The notes: a model not told the origin generated them from the letters alone. Counted from the first letter of the stretch, positions 31,742 to 40,848 are shown. The stretch: DNA of 64,000 nucleotides from Lachnospiraceae bacterium (GCA_017427685.1 JAFRSH010000004.1:1-64000), one strand, 5' to 3'. Translations and numbers: made by a program.

Positions 31742-32216
31742 GGCGGCGGGAAAACGGGAATTCCAAATCCCGCTGTATAAAATTTGGATAATCCCGGGAT
31801 TCAGGCGGCGGAAAAACGGGAATTCCAAATCCCGCTGTTTAAAATTTGGATAATCTCGGGATTCAGGCGGCGGAAAAACGGGAATTTCAAATCCCGCTGT
31901 TTAAAATTTGGATAATCTCGGGATTCGGGCGGCGAAAAAACGGAAATTCAAAATCCCGATGTATAAAATCGGGAAATTTCGGGGGTTCGGGCGGCGGGAA
32001 AACGGGAATTCCAAATCCCGCTGTATAAAATCGGGAAATTTCGGGGATTCGGGCGGCGGAAAAACGGAAATTCCAAATCCCGCTGTATAAAATCGGGAAA
32101 TTTCGGGGGTTCGGGCGGCGGAAAAACGGGAATTCCAAATCTCGCTGTATAAAATTTGGATAATCCCGGGATTCAGGCGGCGGAAAAATAGGTATTTCAA
32201 ATCCCGCTGTGATATA
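31742..32216 (+). repeat. 62-bp tandem repeat array, eight units
   Basis: Units start with GGCGGCG(G) at 31742, 31804, 31866, 31928, 31990, 32052, 32114 and 32176, an exact 62-bp period. Each unit carries a short inverted repeat (CGGGAATTCC...TCCCG) and an AT-rich TATAAAAT step. Two subtypes occur: one with TTTGGATAATCCCGGGATTC, the other with CGGGAAATTTCGGGG. The last unit is degenerate and ends in a TATAAT box before the acetyltransferase gene. The period is not a multiple of three and no frame is conserved, so it is not coding. It fills most of the 700-bp gap between two genes. Confidence 0.97.
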
Positions 32217-32322
32217 ATAGGAAAAATGAATGGGAAAGAGAGGAAAACCACGTGGAACTCAAGAAATTATAGATAAAAGTACCTGGTACCTTTACACATT
32301 TGCTTATGGGAGGTTAGGCAGG

Positions 32323-32874
32323 ATGGTTTTTGAAGAAAAAGATATAAAACTGAAAGACGGGCGGAACGCTCGTTTTCGTAGCCCGTCGGATGATGATGCG
32401 GAGGAAATGCTCCGGTTTATCAGGAAGGCATCGGGCGAGACGGATTACCTCCTGAAATTTGAGGAGGAGTATGCCGATTTTACGATCGAGCAGGAGAAAG
32501 AATTTATTCGTGGAAACTATGATAATAAGAACGCCTTGATGATCGCATGTTATGTGGAAGGTCGGCTGGCGGGCAACTGCCAGATCTCTTTCCACACCGG
32601 CATGAAAGACCGTCACAGGGCCTCCGTGGCTATCGCCCTTTTGCAGGAATTCTGGAATCTTGGGATCGGAACGCTTATGTTCAAAGAGTTGATCTGCGCG
32701 GCTGAGGCCCGTGGAGGCGTTCGCCAGATCGAACTTGAATTCATAGAGGGTAATACCAGAGCAAGAGCTCTTTACGAAAAAATGGGATTCCGTATCACGG
32801 GCGTAAAGCCGGACGCTATACGGCTGAAAGACGGGACCTTTGTAAACGAGTATATGATGGTAAGGAGGATGTGA
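32323..32874 (+). CDS. GNAT family N-acetyltransferase
   Basis: A 183-residue GNAT enzyme that would transfer an acetyl group from acetyl-CoA. The acetyl-CoA pyrophosphate loop is in LLQEFWNLGIGTLMFKELI, followed by the conserved IELEFIEGNTRARALYEKMGF. The acceptor substrate is unknown. The ATG at 32323 is chosen because GGGAGG precedes it; an ATG at 32230 adds 31 residues that are not family-like. The next gene overlaps its stop codon (ATGTGATGA). Confidence 0.88.
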   Translation: MVFEEKDIKLKDGRNARFRSPSDDDAEEMLRFIRKASGETDYLLKFEEEYADFTIEQEKEFIRGNYDNKNALMIACYVEGRLAGNCQISFHTGMKDRHRASVAIALLQEFWNLGIGTLMFKELICAAEARGGVRQIELEFIEGNTRARALYEKMGFRITGVKPDAIRLKDGTFVNEYMMVRRM

Positions 32875-33518
32875 TGACAAAGAATATCAAGGTAAACGAA
32901 CAGAATAGCATAAAGATCAAGTCTAAGTATGGCATGATCTACATCGATCCCTTTAGGATCCGTGAGAAGACGAATGATGCGGCGTTTATTCTGATAACGC
33001 ATGATCATTACGATCATTTCTCACCTGAAGATATCGCAAAGGTAGGCGGAAAAAACACGATTCTTGTCGTGCCGGAGAAGATGGAAGAGAAGGCTCTTGA
33101 GGTTGCCGGTCAGGTAAAGCAGATAGTTACTGTTAAGCCCGGAGAGCACCGGGAGGTTGAGAGCCTGGAGTTTGATACGGTGCCGGCTTATAACATCGGC
33201 AGGCCTTTTCATCAAAAGAGTGCCGGATGGGTTGGGTATGTCTTTAGCATTGACGGTAAGCGCGTCTATGTCTCAGGAGACACTGACGCAACTGACGAAG
33301 CAAAGGCTGTGAAATGCGATATCGCGATCATTCCTATCGGCGGTACATATACGATGGATGCAAAGCAGGCAGCGGAACTGGTGAACACCATCCGTCCGAG
33401 CGTTGCTATCCCTGTTCATTACGGGACAGTTGTCGGAAACCCGAAAGAAGGGGAAGTGTTTAAGGCAAATGTGGCGGGAAATATCAAGGTAGAATTTAAA
33501 ATTTCGTTCACAGGGTAA
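32874..33518 (+). CDS. Metallo-beta-lactamase-fold hydrolase (UlaG-like)
   Basis: A 214-residue protein with the metal-binding motif THDHYDHF (about residues 41-48), later VSGDTDATDE and IPVHYGT, which supply the remaining ligands. It belongs to the small UlaG/YtkL-type MBL group; the substrate is unknown. The ATG at 32874 lies five bases after AAGGAGG and overlaps the stop of the acetyltransferase, so the pair is coupled. A short hairpin follows it at 33533-33549. Confidence 0.88.
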   Translation: MTKNIKVNEQNSIKIKSKYGMIYIDPFRIREKTNDAAFILITHDHYDHFSPEDIAKVGGKNTILVVPEKMEEKALEVAGQVKQIVTVKPGEHREVESLEFDTVPAYNIGRPFHQKSAGWVGYVFSIDGKRVYVSGDTDATDEAKAVKCDIAIIPIGGTYTMDAKQAAELVNTIRPSVAIPVHYGTVVGNPKEGEVFKANVAGNIKVEFKISFTG

Positions 33519-33532
33519 TATGAACGGCAGAG

Positions 33533-33549
33533 TGGTCCCCAAGGGACCA
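33533..33549 (+). other. Short perfect hairpin between two genes
   Basis: TGGTCCC-CAA-GGGACCA forms a 7-pair stem with a 3-base loop, 19 bases before the next start codon. There is no T-run, so it may affect translation or mRNA stability rather than terminate. Confidence 0.4.
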
Positions 33550-33567
33550 TCCCCGAAGAGGTAGAAA

Positions 33568-34461
33568 ATGAAAGACGAAATTCAGATTAAATCGGTTCTA
33601 GAACATTGGGAATTACGCAATCCTTGTATTGAGGAACAGCTTCATAAGGATTCTCCGAGACCGGTTTATAAAATAAAAACAGATACGGGGCGGTTTATCC
33701 TGAAAGGCTTCCCGGAAAAAACACCGGAGACAACAGTCCAAAGCAATATGAAGGCTCACTTGTTTCTGGGAAATGAAAAAGACCTTGCGCCGCGGATTTA
33801 TCCGCTTAAAGAAGGTGGGTATTATATTCTTGATCAGGGATTTCGTTTTTATCTGATGGAATTCATCGAAGGAAGACAGATGGAGGAGACTCCGGAGGAT
33901 GAATACAGGCTCGGCCGGGCGGTAAAAGAACTGCATGCGCTGCAGGGATACAGTATGAGATCACCGGAGGACCCGAGCAAAAAGCGTTTCTATGCATGGT
34001 TCAGAGACAGGGCCTTTGTCAGGGAATTTGATGCGATCCTTGATGCAATCCCTGATTTTGATAAGCTTGACATGTGCTTTATTCACTCTGATATCGGACC
34101 GCATAATGCCATGATACGGGAAGACGGCAAAGTGATCTTTATTGATCTCGATGATGCCGGTATAGGCAGCAGGTATCTGGATGCCGGTTGGCCGTTTATC
34201 ATGCAGTTTGTGGATTTCAACCACGAGACCGAAGAAATGAAGTACCGCATTGATCTGGCCGAAAGCTTCCTGAAAGGATATTATGGAGATACGGAGATAA
34301 CGAGGGAAGAGTACGATCTGCTATTCTACGGAGCGGAACAGATGCATATATCTTATATGCAGTGTTACGGGGAAGACGCAGTAGATTCTTTGTGGAAGAT
34401 TCTGAAGTTCGGCATAGACCAAAAAGAAATCTTGTGGAGGAAGATCCTCTGTGCAAAGTGA
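33568..34461 (+). CDS. Aminoglycoside phosphotransferase-fold kinase
   Basis: A 297-residue APH/choline-kinase-like protein. The N-terminal lobe has the ATP-lysine in RFILKGFPEK. The catalytic loop reads FIHSDIGPHNAMI (HxDxxxxN with the catalytic Asp), followed by the metal-binding VIFIDLDDAG. Family members phosphorylate antibiotics, sugars, homoserine or choline; nothing here fixes the substrate, and drug resistance should not be assumed. It lies in a stretch of unrelated small accessory genes. Confidence 0.8.
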   Translation: MKDEIQIKSVLEHWELRNPCIEEQLHKDSPRPVYKIKTDTGRFILKGFPEKTPETTVQSNMKAHLFLGNEKDLAPRIYPLKEGGYYILDQGFRFYLMEFIEGRQMEETPEDEYRLGRAVKELHALQGYSMRSPEDPSKKRFYAWFRDRAFVREFDAILDAIPDFDKLDMCFIHSDIGPHNAMIREDGKVIFIDLDDAGIGSRYLDAGWPFIMQFVDFNHETEEMKYRIDLAESFLKGYYGDTEITREEYDLLFYGAEQMHISYMQCYGEDAVDSLWKILKFGIDQKEILWRKILCAK

Positions 34462-34553
34462 CATGTACTCAAGGCAGATGTGGTAAGATCGACGGATGAT
34501 TAGAATAATCATAAAAAGTTTGCTACGAGTTCACAGTGGAGTTTAGGAGTTTT

Positions 34554-35291
34554 ATGAAAGAAACTGTATTGGCATACATAAAAAAAGAGTACAAGAGCTC
34601 ACCGGAGTACCTTTGGAAGAGATATCCGGACTATGCGGTGTTTCGCCATTCGGATAATAACAAATGGTTTGCATTGGTGGCTCCCGTTTCTGGGGATAAG
34701 CTCGGACTTGATAGCGCTGAACTGATAGATATTATAAATGTCAAAGTTGATGATATGCTTTTCAGGGACACGCTTATACAGCAACCCGGCATATTCCTGG
34801 CCTACCACATGAATAAGCAGCATTGGGTAACGGTTCTGCTTGACGGGACGGTTCCCGAGAAGCAGGTGCTCGATCTTTTGGATGCAAGCTTTATGGCCAC
34901 AGCGTCTGCCAAGGAAAAGCAGAAGAAACGTCCACCGAAAGAATGGATCATACCGTCCAATCCGAACTATTACGATATCATCCATGCATTTGATACTACC
35001 GATGAGATCGACTGGAAGCAGGGGGCGGGTATAAAGACGGGAGATACGGTATTCATGTACGTTGGGTCACCCGTGTCTGCAATCCTCTATAAATGCAAGG
35101 TGACGGAGACAGATATCCCTTACAGGTACAGGGATGAGAATCTGACGATCACAGCGCTTATGAAGATAAAACTGTTGAAGCGGTACAAGCCTGAAAAGTT
35201 TACTTTTGATGTGCTTAAGGGTGAGTATGGAATTTATGCAGTCCGAGGTCCGAGAGGAATACCGGATAGATTGAGTGCGAATTTAAAATGA
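34554..35291 (+). CDS. MmcQ/YjbR domain fused to an EVE-like domain
   Basis: A 245-residue two-domain protein. Residues 1-115 match the MmcQ/YjbR fold (YLWKRYPDYAVFRHSDNNKWFALV, then NKQHWVTVLLDGTVP). From about 135, WIIPSNPNYYDI and VFMYVGSPVSAILYKCKV resemble an EVE domain, a PUA-like fold that binds modified bases. The EVE link suggests recognition of modified DNA or RNA; that is inference. The ATG at 34554 is preferred over a GTG at 34536 since AGGAGT lies just before it. A terminator follows. Confidence 0.78.
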   Translation: MKETVLAYIKKEYKSSPEYLWKRYPDYAVFRHSDNNKWFALVAPVSGDKLGLDSAELIDIINVKVDDMLFRDTLIQQPGIFLAYHMNKQHWVTVLLDGTVPEKQVLDLLDASFMATASAKEKQKKRPPKEWIIPSNPNYYDIIHAFDTTDEIDWKQGAGIKTGDTVFMYVGSPVSAILYKCKVTETDIPYRYRDENLTITALMKIKLLKRYKPEKFTFDVLKGEYGIYAVRGPRGIPDRLSANLK

Positions 35292-35302
35292 ATGTTTTAC
35301 AA

Positions 35303-35340
35303 ACTCCCTGTGATCACTGACCATGGGGAGTCTTTTCTGT
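35303..35340 (+). terminator. Rho-independent terminator
   Basis: ACTCCCTGTG pairs with CATGGGGAGT (10 pairs including G-U) followed by CTTTTCTGT. It ends the transcript of the YjbR-EVE gene. Between it and the next gene lie TTTTACAA and TTGTAAAT half-sites (about 35353-35396) that could be operators of the downstream two-component system, with weak support. Confidence 0.75.
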
Positions 35341-35456
35341 AAGAGACCAACCCGAAGTTAGTTTTACAATCAACTAGCCCAAACTTTTTTTGTAAATTTT
35401 GCAACCAAATAATAAAAATTCTTTATACTTTCTTTAATCTTTTCAAAGGACTCTTT

Positions 35457-35462
35457 TATAAT
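35457..35462 (+). promoter_or_regulatory. Likely -10 box of the ABC exporter/two-component operon
   Basis: A perfect TATAAT lies 50 bases before the ATPase gene. The matching -35 region (TTAATC at 17 bases) is poor, as expected for a promoter needing an activator such as the encoded response regulator. The whole upstream region is unusually AT-rich. Confidence 0.45.
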
Positions 35463-35511
35463 TCGGATGTAGAATCAGATTCAGAACGAGAAGAAAGAGA
35501 GGGAACAAATC

Positions 35512-36423
35512 ATGGCTTCTGTACTGAGAACAGATTCGCTCACAAAGGTTTACGGGAAAAACACTGTAGTGGATCATGTATCGATGAATATTGAGCAGGG
35601 CGATATATACGGCCTGATAGGAAGAAACGGCGCAGGGAAAACAACGCTTATGAAGATGATCGGTGGGGTTGCCGCTCCTACTTCGGGCGCTTATGAATTC
35701 TTCGGCGAGAAAGACAACACAAAGACTTTATCAAGGATAGGATGCCTTATTGAGAGTCCGTCTCTTTATCCGGAACTCACGGTATGGGAAAACATGATGT
35801 TTTACAATAAGCTTCTCGGTATCACTGATAAGAAGAATATTGATGAGATCCTTGACTATGTCGGTATATCCGAAGCAAAAAAGAAAAAGACAAAGCAGCT
35901 GTCTCTCGGAATGAAACAGCGCCTCGGGATTGGAATCGCGCTCATCGGTTATCCTGACATGCTGATCCTTGACGAGCCGATAAACGGACTTGACCCCACG
36001 GGTATTGTCGATATCAGAAATCTGCTTTTGAAACTTAATAAGGAGAAAGGAGTTACCCTTCTTATCTCGTCACATATTCTTGGTGAACTCGCGAGATTGG
36101 CAACCAGATTCGGAGTGATCGACAGGGGAGTGCTTGCCGATGAAATCACGTACGAGGAACTTCTTGAAAAAACACGCAAAGCCGTCAGAATAGAGGGCCT
36201 TGACCCGAGGAAGGTCGCAGTCACCCTTGAGGAGATGAAGCTCAACGATTATAAGGTTATCGACGGAGGAAAAGTCATGGTATATTGCGACACCGGACTT
36301 AGCGGAAAAATAAACCGGGCACTTGGAGAAAAAGGAATGTATGCGGAAAGCATAGGTACGGTGGGACAGGATCTGGAGACATATTTCGTTGAGAAGATGG
36401 GAGGAGGTGTTCAAAATGCATAA
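35512..36423 (+). CDS. ABC transporter ATP-binding protein (BcrA/lantibiotic-immunity type)
   Basis: A 303-residue ATPase. Walker A is GRNGAGKTT, signature LSLGMKQRLGIGIALIG, Walker B MLILDEPINGLDP, and the C-terminal 80 residues are the extension typical of drug-exporter ATPases of the BcrA/NatA group. With the permease (8-base overlap) and the two-component genes behind it, the set resembles peptide-antibiotic sensing and immunity modules. Substrate not determined. Confidence 0.9.
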   Translation: MASVLRTDSLTKVYGKNTVVDHVSMNIEQGDIYGLIGRNGAGKTTLMKMIGGVAAPTSGAYEFFGEKDNTKTLSRIGCLIESPSLYPELTVWENMMFYNKLLGITDKKNIDEILDYVGISEAKKKKTKQLSLGMKQRLGIGIALIGYPDMLILDEPINGLDPTGIVDIRNLLLKLNKEKGVTLLISSHILGELARLATRFGVIDRGVLADEITYEELLEKTRKAVRIEGLDPRKVAVTLEEMKLNDYKVIDGGKVMVYCDTGLSGKINRALGEKGMYAESIGTVGQDLETYFVEKMGGGVQNA

Positions 36424-37150
36424 TGTGATCTCGGCACAGATGTACAAATGTTTTAAGACAAAGGGCTTCTACATTTTGTTAATGATAGCTCTTCTGAGTA
36501 CCGTATTCGATCTGATCAAAGTGACAACCACTTTACAATCAAACCCGGAATTAAAGATTGAGGGTTTCACCTCTACGTACGATGCGCTTAGCGGTGGCTT
36601 GTTCCTGTTGCTTGTCGGGATATATGCTGCTCTTGTTTTCTCATCGGATTATACTTCTCTTAGTATTCGCCAGATAATCGGGAAAGGAACAAAACGTACC
36701 GCGTATATACTCGGATCGCTTCTGACTGTTACAGTTGTTTCTCTGATTATTTCTTCGGCTGCCTATGTGGCCGCTTTCCTCAGAGGAACATTTATCGGAA
36801 GCGGTACCGGAACCTTTGACGGCCTGATGATGATAAGATTCTTGGTTGTGATCATTGTCTTTGGCTTTATGTATGTGGCATTTACGGCCCTCATCGCAAA
36901 TATCACAAGGAAGACAAGTCTGACCATGCTCATATCCATATTTACACCAACGATACTGCAGCTTGTCGCGGTCAGTATCACAAGCTTGGCGAAAATAGAC
37001 GTACTATATGATCCTATTACGATGATGGATGTGGCGACATCGGTCAAAACATCGACACAGGATTATCTGATCGCGGTCATCATCTATTTTTGTGCTGGTA
37101 TTTTACTTACTTATATGAGTATAATAGTAGGCAAGAAGAAGGATCTTTGA
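36416..37150 (+). CDS. ABC-2 type permease partner
   Basis: A 244-residue integral membrane protein with about six hydrophobic segments and no recognisable enzymatic motif, in the usual arrangement of lantibiotic-immunity-like ABC permeases. The ATG at 36416 overlaps the ATPase stop and is preceded by AGGAGGTG at seven bases, so an upstream ATG (36389) is not used. It is followed 51 bases later by the response regulator. Confidence 0.85.
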   Translation: MHNVISAQMYKCFKTKGFYILLMIALLSTVFDLIKVTTTLQSNPELKIEGFTSTYDALSGGLFLLLVGIYAALVFSSDYTSLSIRQIIGKGTKRTAYILGSLLTVTVVSLIISSAAYVAAFLRGTFIGSGTGTFDGLMMIRFLVVIIVFGFMYVAFTALIANITRKTSLTMLISIFTPTILQLVAVSITSLAKIDVLYDPITMMDVATSVKTSTQDYLIAVIIYFCAGILLTYMSIIVGKKKDL

Positions 37151-37201
37151 TCGGATTTCAAGGATGAGTCATGATCATGGTTGAAAGCGTGGATGCATAT
37201 A

Positions 37202-37891
37202 ATGTCTAAAATATTGGTCGTTGAAGATAATACAGAGATCCATGAAATGGAAAAGGAGCTCCTTTCAAAGAGCGGATACAGTGTTGTATCCGCTTTTTCG
37301 GGTACAGAGGCTCTGCTGGTGCTCGAAAAAGAAAGTGTTGACCTGGTTGTGCTTGATCTAATGCTTCCCGGGCTCGCGGGGGATGAAGTCCTTGAAAGGA
37401 TAAGAAGTTACTCGAACATAGCCGTTTTATGTGTTACGGCCATTGACGGCGTTGAATCAAAAGTACGGCTCATGAAACTCGGTGCGGATGACTATATTGT
37501 GAAGCCGTTTGATCCCGAAGAATTCCTTGTGAGGATCGAGGCTCTTTTACGACGCACATCGGTGGGAAAAAGCCGGGAGTCGGGAAAATCTTTAGTTTTC
37601 CGTGACATTGAGATACTGCCGGGAAACCGTGAAGTCAGGGTCAGAGGGAAAACAATCGACCTTACGCGAAAGGAATACGAAATACTTGAACTTTTGGTAA
37701 GTCATCCGGGACAGGTTTTTACACGTGATAAGATATTTGAAACAGTCTGGGGTGCAGAAGCTTTCCCTGAAGACAATTCGGTCAATGTGCACGTCGGAAA
37801 CCTGAGAAAGAAGCTCGCAGCATCAGGTGGTGCAGACGGTTACATTAAAACGATCTGGGGGATCGGTTTTAAAATGATAGAGGAGTCGTAA
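37202..37891 (+). CDS. OmpR-family response regulator
   Basis: A 229-residue two-domain regulator. The receiver has the acidic pair in VVEDN and the phospho-Asp52 in VVLDLMLPG, Thr in CVTAIDG and Lys in DYIVKPF. The C-terminal winged helix (about residues 130-229) includes IDLTRKEYEILELLVSHPGQVFTRDKI and SVNVHVGNLRKKL. It probably controls the ABC exporter genes just upstream. The start is uncertain: ATG at 37202 and 37193 and TTG at 37181 are in frame, and no strong ribosome-binding site is present. Its stop overlaps the kinase start. Confidence 0.93.
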   Translation: MSKILVVEDNTEIHEMEKELLSKSGYSVVSAFSGTEALLVLEKESVDLVVLDLMLPGLAGDEVLERIRSYSNIAVLCVTAIDGVESKVRLMKLGADDYIVKPFDPEEFLVRIEALLRRTSVGKSRESGKSLVFRDIEILPGNREVRVRGKTIDLTRKEYEILELLVSHPGQVFTRDKIFETVWGAEAFPEDNSVNVHVGNLRKKLAASGGADGYIKTIWGIGFKMIEES

Positions 37892-38802
37892 TGATAGTTG
37901 CTGTTTTTGTTCTTTCGGCAATGGTCGTTCTTATGATCATATATCTCATAAGGATGCGTTTTGCCTTGCAAAACCTTGCAAAGCAGCTCATGGATCTGTC
38001 GGGGAAAAACACGAATCAGCTACTCCGTAATTCCGGAGGACAAAAGATGCTGGTTCCTCTCGTGAACTCGATCAACGAAGAGCTCAAAGAATTGCGTGAA
38101 AACACGTTGAAAGCTGAACAGATGAACCGTGAGATACGCGAAAGCCTCACCGAAATCTCTCATGATCTGAGGACACCGCTGACAGCTGCCGGCGGTTATG
38201 CCGGCTTGCTGAGAAAAACAGAGTTGACGGATGAAGAGAAGATCAGGTACATAAACGTTATCGAAGAAAGATTTGAAACCTCAAAAAATCTTGTGAATCA
38301 GTTGTTTTATTATGCCCGCATGGAGTCCGGAGCCCTTACGCTCGCAGAGGAAGAAGTGGATGTGAGACGTGTCCTGACGGATGTTCTTGCGATGTATTAC
38401 GGAGATTTTGAAAAGAAAAACTTTGATATGAACGTTGAGATTGAAGATCGAGCTATGCCTGTCATGGGTGACAAGGATGCATTTACCCGCGTTTTTTCCA
38501 ATATTGTTTCAAATGGACTCTCACATGGGGAGGGAGACTTTGGGCTGTCTTTGAAAACAGTTTCGGCGGCGGGGATATGTCGGCTCATGTTTTCAAATCT
38601 GGCTTCGAATGTTACGGAAGAGGATGCTGAAAGACTGTTTGACAGATATTTTACAAAGGATCATGTCAGAAGCAGCAGTAACACGGGACTCGGGCTTGCG
38701 ATCGCGAAAAATCTCACTGAAAGAATGCACGGAAGTTGCAGTGCGCATAAGGATGGCGATAAGCTGGTCATTATGGTTGAATACCCGCTGATACCGCAGT
38801 AA
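37891..38802 (+). CDS. Sensor histidine kinase of the ABC exporter cluster
   Basis: A 303-residue kinase with a single N-terminal membrane helix (residues 3-21) and no extracellular domain. Phospho-His91 lies in EISHDLRTPLTAAGGY; the ATPase domain has VSNGLSHG (N box), and STGLGLAIAKNL-type G2 (NTGLGLAIAKN). Short kinases without a sensor domain often take their signal from the partner ABC transporter, as in Bce-like modules, which fits the gene order; the ABC here is of a different type, so this is inference. Confidence 0.9.
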   Translation: MIVAVFVLSAMVVLMIIYLIRMRFALQNLAKQLMDLSGKNTNQLLRNSGGQKMLVPLVNSINEELKELRENTLKAEQMNREIRESLTEISHDLRTPLTAAGGYAGLLRKTELTDEEKIRYINVIEERFETSKNLVNQLFYYARMESGALTLAEEEVDVRRVLTDVLAMYYGDFEKKNFDMNVEIEDRAMPVMGDKDAFTRVFSNIVSNGLSHGEGDFGLSLKTVSAAGICRLMFSNLASNVTEEDAERLFDRYFTKDHVRSSSNTGLGLAIAKNLTERMHGSCSAHKDGDKLVIMVEYPLIPQ

Positions 38803-38825
38803 ATTATGCAGGAAGGAAATGCAGT

Positions 38826-40082
38826 ATGAGTGATATTGAAAAGTCGCGTGTTGTCGTGATACTGTGTGACGATTACGACGAGGAAAAGGTTTATGAGCGC
38901 CTGAAATGCGGGCTCGACGAGCTTGGCGGGATAGGGCTGTTTGTAAAGCCCGAAGAAAAGGTTCTGGTTAAACTCAATCTCTTGTCGGCGGCACAGCCGG
39001 AACGAGCTGTTACAACACATCCTTCGGTGGCTAAAGCAGTACTTAGGCTGCTGAACGAGGAAGGATGCGCGGATGTCAAGTACGGCGATTCTCCCGGGTA
39101 CGGAACATGCGAAAGCGCGCTCAGGATGCTTGGGATTGATGAAGAGTGTTTCGGAGCTCGCATGACGCCTATGTCGGAAGCTGAGCATGTTGATTTTTCC
39201 GAAGGTATGACCTGTAAGGAATTTGACTTCTGCAAGGAAATAGTTGAGAGTGATGCCATCATAAACGTTTGTAAGATGAAGACCCACGCGCTTGAGAGGA
39301 TCACGGGTGCGGTTAAGAATGTTTATGGTTTTATCTGTGGTTACAGGAAGGCAGCGGGGCATGTAAAGTTCCCTAATGACACTGTGTTTGCGAGGATGCT
39401 TGCGGACATTCACAGGTGTACGAAGCCGAGACTCCATATCATGGACGGTATCATGGCGATGGAGGGCAACGGTCCAGGGTCGGGAACTCCGACACCCATG
39501 AACGTCCTCATAGTTTCGGATGACCCCGTGGCGGTCGATACCGTATTTTGTTACCTGGTAAACCTTGATCCGGAGATCATCCCGACCAATTCGCAGGGCA
39601 TGCGCATGGGTATCGGCACTGACAGGGAAGAAGAGATTGAGATCGTGGTTTGCGGTGAGGTTCCCGGCAATAACGAAGGTGATCCCACAAATGAGAAAAC
39701 GTTTGATGACACATGCGATGATGTAAATGTCGATACGAGCAGATCCCGAACTGTCTCTAAAAATGAATTGTTCGAAAAGTTCGGTAATCCGAATTTTGAT
39801 GTTCCGAGAGGAAAGCCGAGAGGAACGTTCCTCATGCGTTACTCCGGCTTTATGACAAAGCTTGCGCGCAGACCGATGATCGATAAGAATAAGTGTGTTA
39901 AGTGCGGGATCTGCGTAAATCATTGCCCTGTACCCGGGAAAGCGGTAGACTTTAAGAACGGGAAGGATAATCCGCCCGTTTATGATTACAAAAAGTGTAT
40001 CAGATGTTACTGCTGTCAGGAAATGTGCCCCAAGCACGCGATCTCGGCAAGGCACGGGCTTTTCGGGAGAAAAGACAAGTAG
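38826..40082 (+). CDS. DUF362 domain protein with two 4Fe-4S clusters
   Basis: A 418-residue protein. Residues 1-285 are the DUF362 domain (VLVKLNLL, GDSPGYGT, KMKTHALERITGAVKNVYGFI, VSDDPVAVDTVF). The C-terminus is a bacterial-type ferredoxin with CVKCGICVNHCP and CIRCYCCQEMCP, enough for two 4Fe-4S clusters. DUF362 proteins are common in anaerobes and have no settled function; a redox role is likely. It ends with TAG and starts 24 bases after the kinase. Confidence 0.9.
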   Translation: MSDIEKSRVVVILCDDYDEEKVYERLKCGLDELGGIGLFVKPEEKVLVKLNLLSAAQPERAVTTHPSVAKAVLRLLNEEGCADVKYGDSPGYGTCESALRMLGIDEECFGARMTPMSEAEHVDFSEGMTCKEFDFCKEIVESDAIINVCKMKTHALERITGAVKNVYGFICGYRKAAGHVKFPNDTVFARMLADIHRCTKPRLHIMDGIMAMEGNGPGSGTPTPMNVLIVSDDPVAVDTVFCYLVNLDPEIIPTNSQGMRMGIGTDREEEIEIVVCGEVPGNNEGDPTNEKTFDDTCDDVNVDTSRSRTVSKNELFEKFGNPNFDVPRGKPRGTFLMRYSGFMTKLARRPMIDKNKCVKCGICVNHCPVPGKAVDFKNGKDNPPVYDYKKCIRCYCCQEMCPKHAISARHGLFGRKDK

Positions 40083-40179
40083 GGGCGGTAACTCCCTCGA
40101 CAGCAGGATAAGGTTGAAAATAATGAAAGGCGCCGGGTGACGGCCTGCGTAACGGTCATTCGGCATAAGGAAATGTAAG

Positions 40180-40839
40180 ATGTCCAAGTATAAATACGTG
40201 TTCTTTGATCTGGACGGGACGCTCACGCAGTCCGAGTTCGGGATCATCGAATCGGCCCGGAAGGCGCTCGAGAAGATGGGTGTGATCGATGAGGACTACG
40301 AGAACCTCAAGAAGTTCATCGGTCCTCCTCTTTACGTGTCCTTCCACGAACGCTACGGAATGAACGAGGAACAGTGTCTCGAAGCGATCAGGCTCTACAG
40401 GGAACACTATGAGAAAGAGGGGATCTTTAAGGCACCCCTGTACGACGGCGTTAAGGAGATGCTTGAAGATCTCAAAAACGGCGGCTGCACGCTTATGATG
40501 GTAACCTCAAAACCCAAAGTACTCGCCGAAGTCGTAGCCGAAAACAACGGGATCAGGGACTCTTTCGAAGCGATAGTCGGACCCTCGAAGGAAGACCGAA
40601 ACCCGAGCAAAACGAGGCTCATCCGTGAAGCGATGGACAGCCTCAACCTCACGGACGATGACCGCGCCGAAATCGTTATGGTAGGAGACCGCTTCTACGA
40701 TATCGAAGCCGCTGTCGAAGTCGGGGTCGACTCAATCGGAGTCCTCTACGGATACGGCTCCGAAGAAGAGCTCCGCAAGGCGGGCGCTACTTACATTGTC
40801 GTAACCGCCGAGGATGTTCAAAAAAAAGTTTTGAAATAG
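40180..40839 (+). CDS. HAD-family phosphatase (phosphoglycolate phosphatase-like)
   Basis: A 219-residue HAD hydrolase: motif I FFDLDGTLTQSE, motif II VTSKPK, motif III Lys in PSKTRLI, motif IV MVGDRFYDIEAA. The helical cap between motifs I and II (about residues 18-85) gives the subfamily C1 (Gph/PGMB-like). Substrate cannot be read from sequence. It ends with TAG, 10 bases before a long palindromic element. Confidence 0.88.
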   Translation: MSKYKYVFFDLDGTLTQSEFGIIESARKALEKMGVIDEDYENLKKFIGPPLYVSFHERYGMNEEQCLEAIRLYREHYEKEGIFKAPLYDGVKEMLEDLKNGGCTLMMVTSKPKVLAEVVAENNGIRDSFEAIVGPSKEDRNPSKTRLIREAMDSLNLTDDDRAEIVMVGDRFYDIEAAVEVGVDSIGVLYGYGSEEELRKAGATYIVVTAEDVQKKVLK

Positions 40840-40848
40840 GCGATACAG

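Noticed and set aside
31742..32216. CRISPR array
   Set aside because: Repeats are directly abutting 62-bp units without unique spacers, and there are no cas genes.
31846..32251. Several open frames on both strands inside the 62-bp array
   Set aside because: They arise from the repeat: the protein repeats follow the 62-bp period, frames rotate, and none has a ribosome-binding site.
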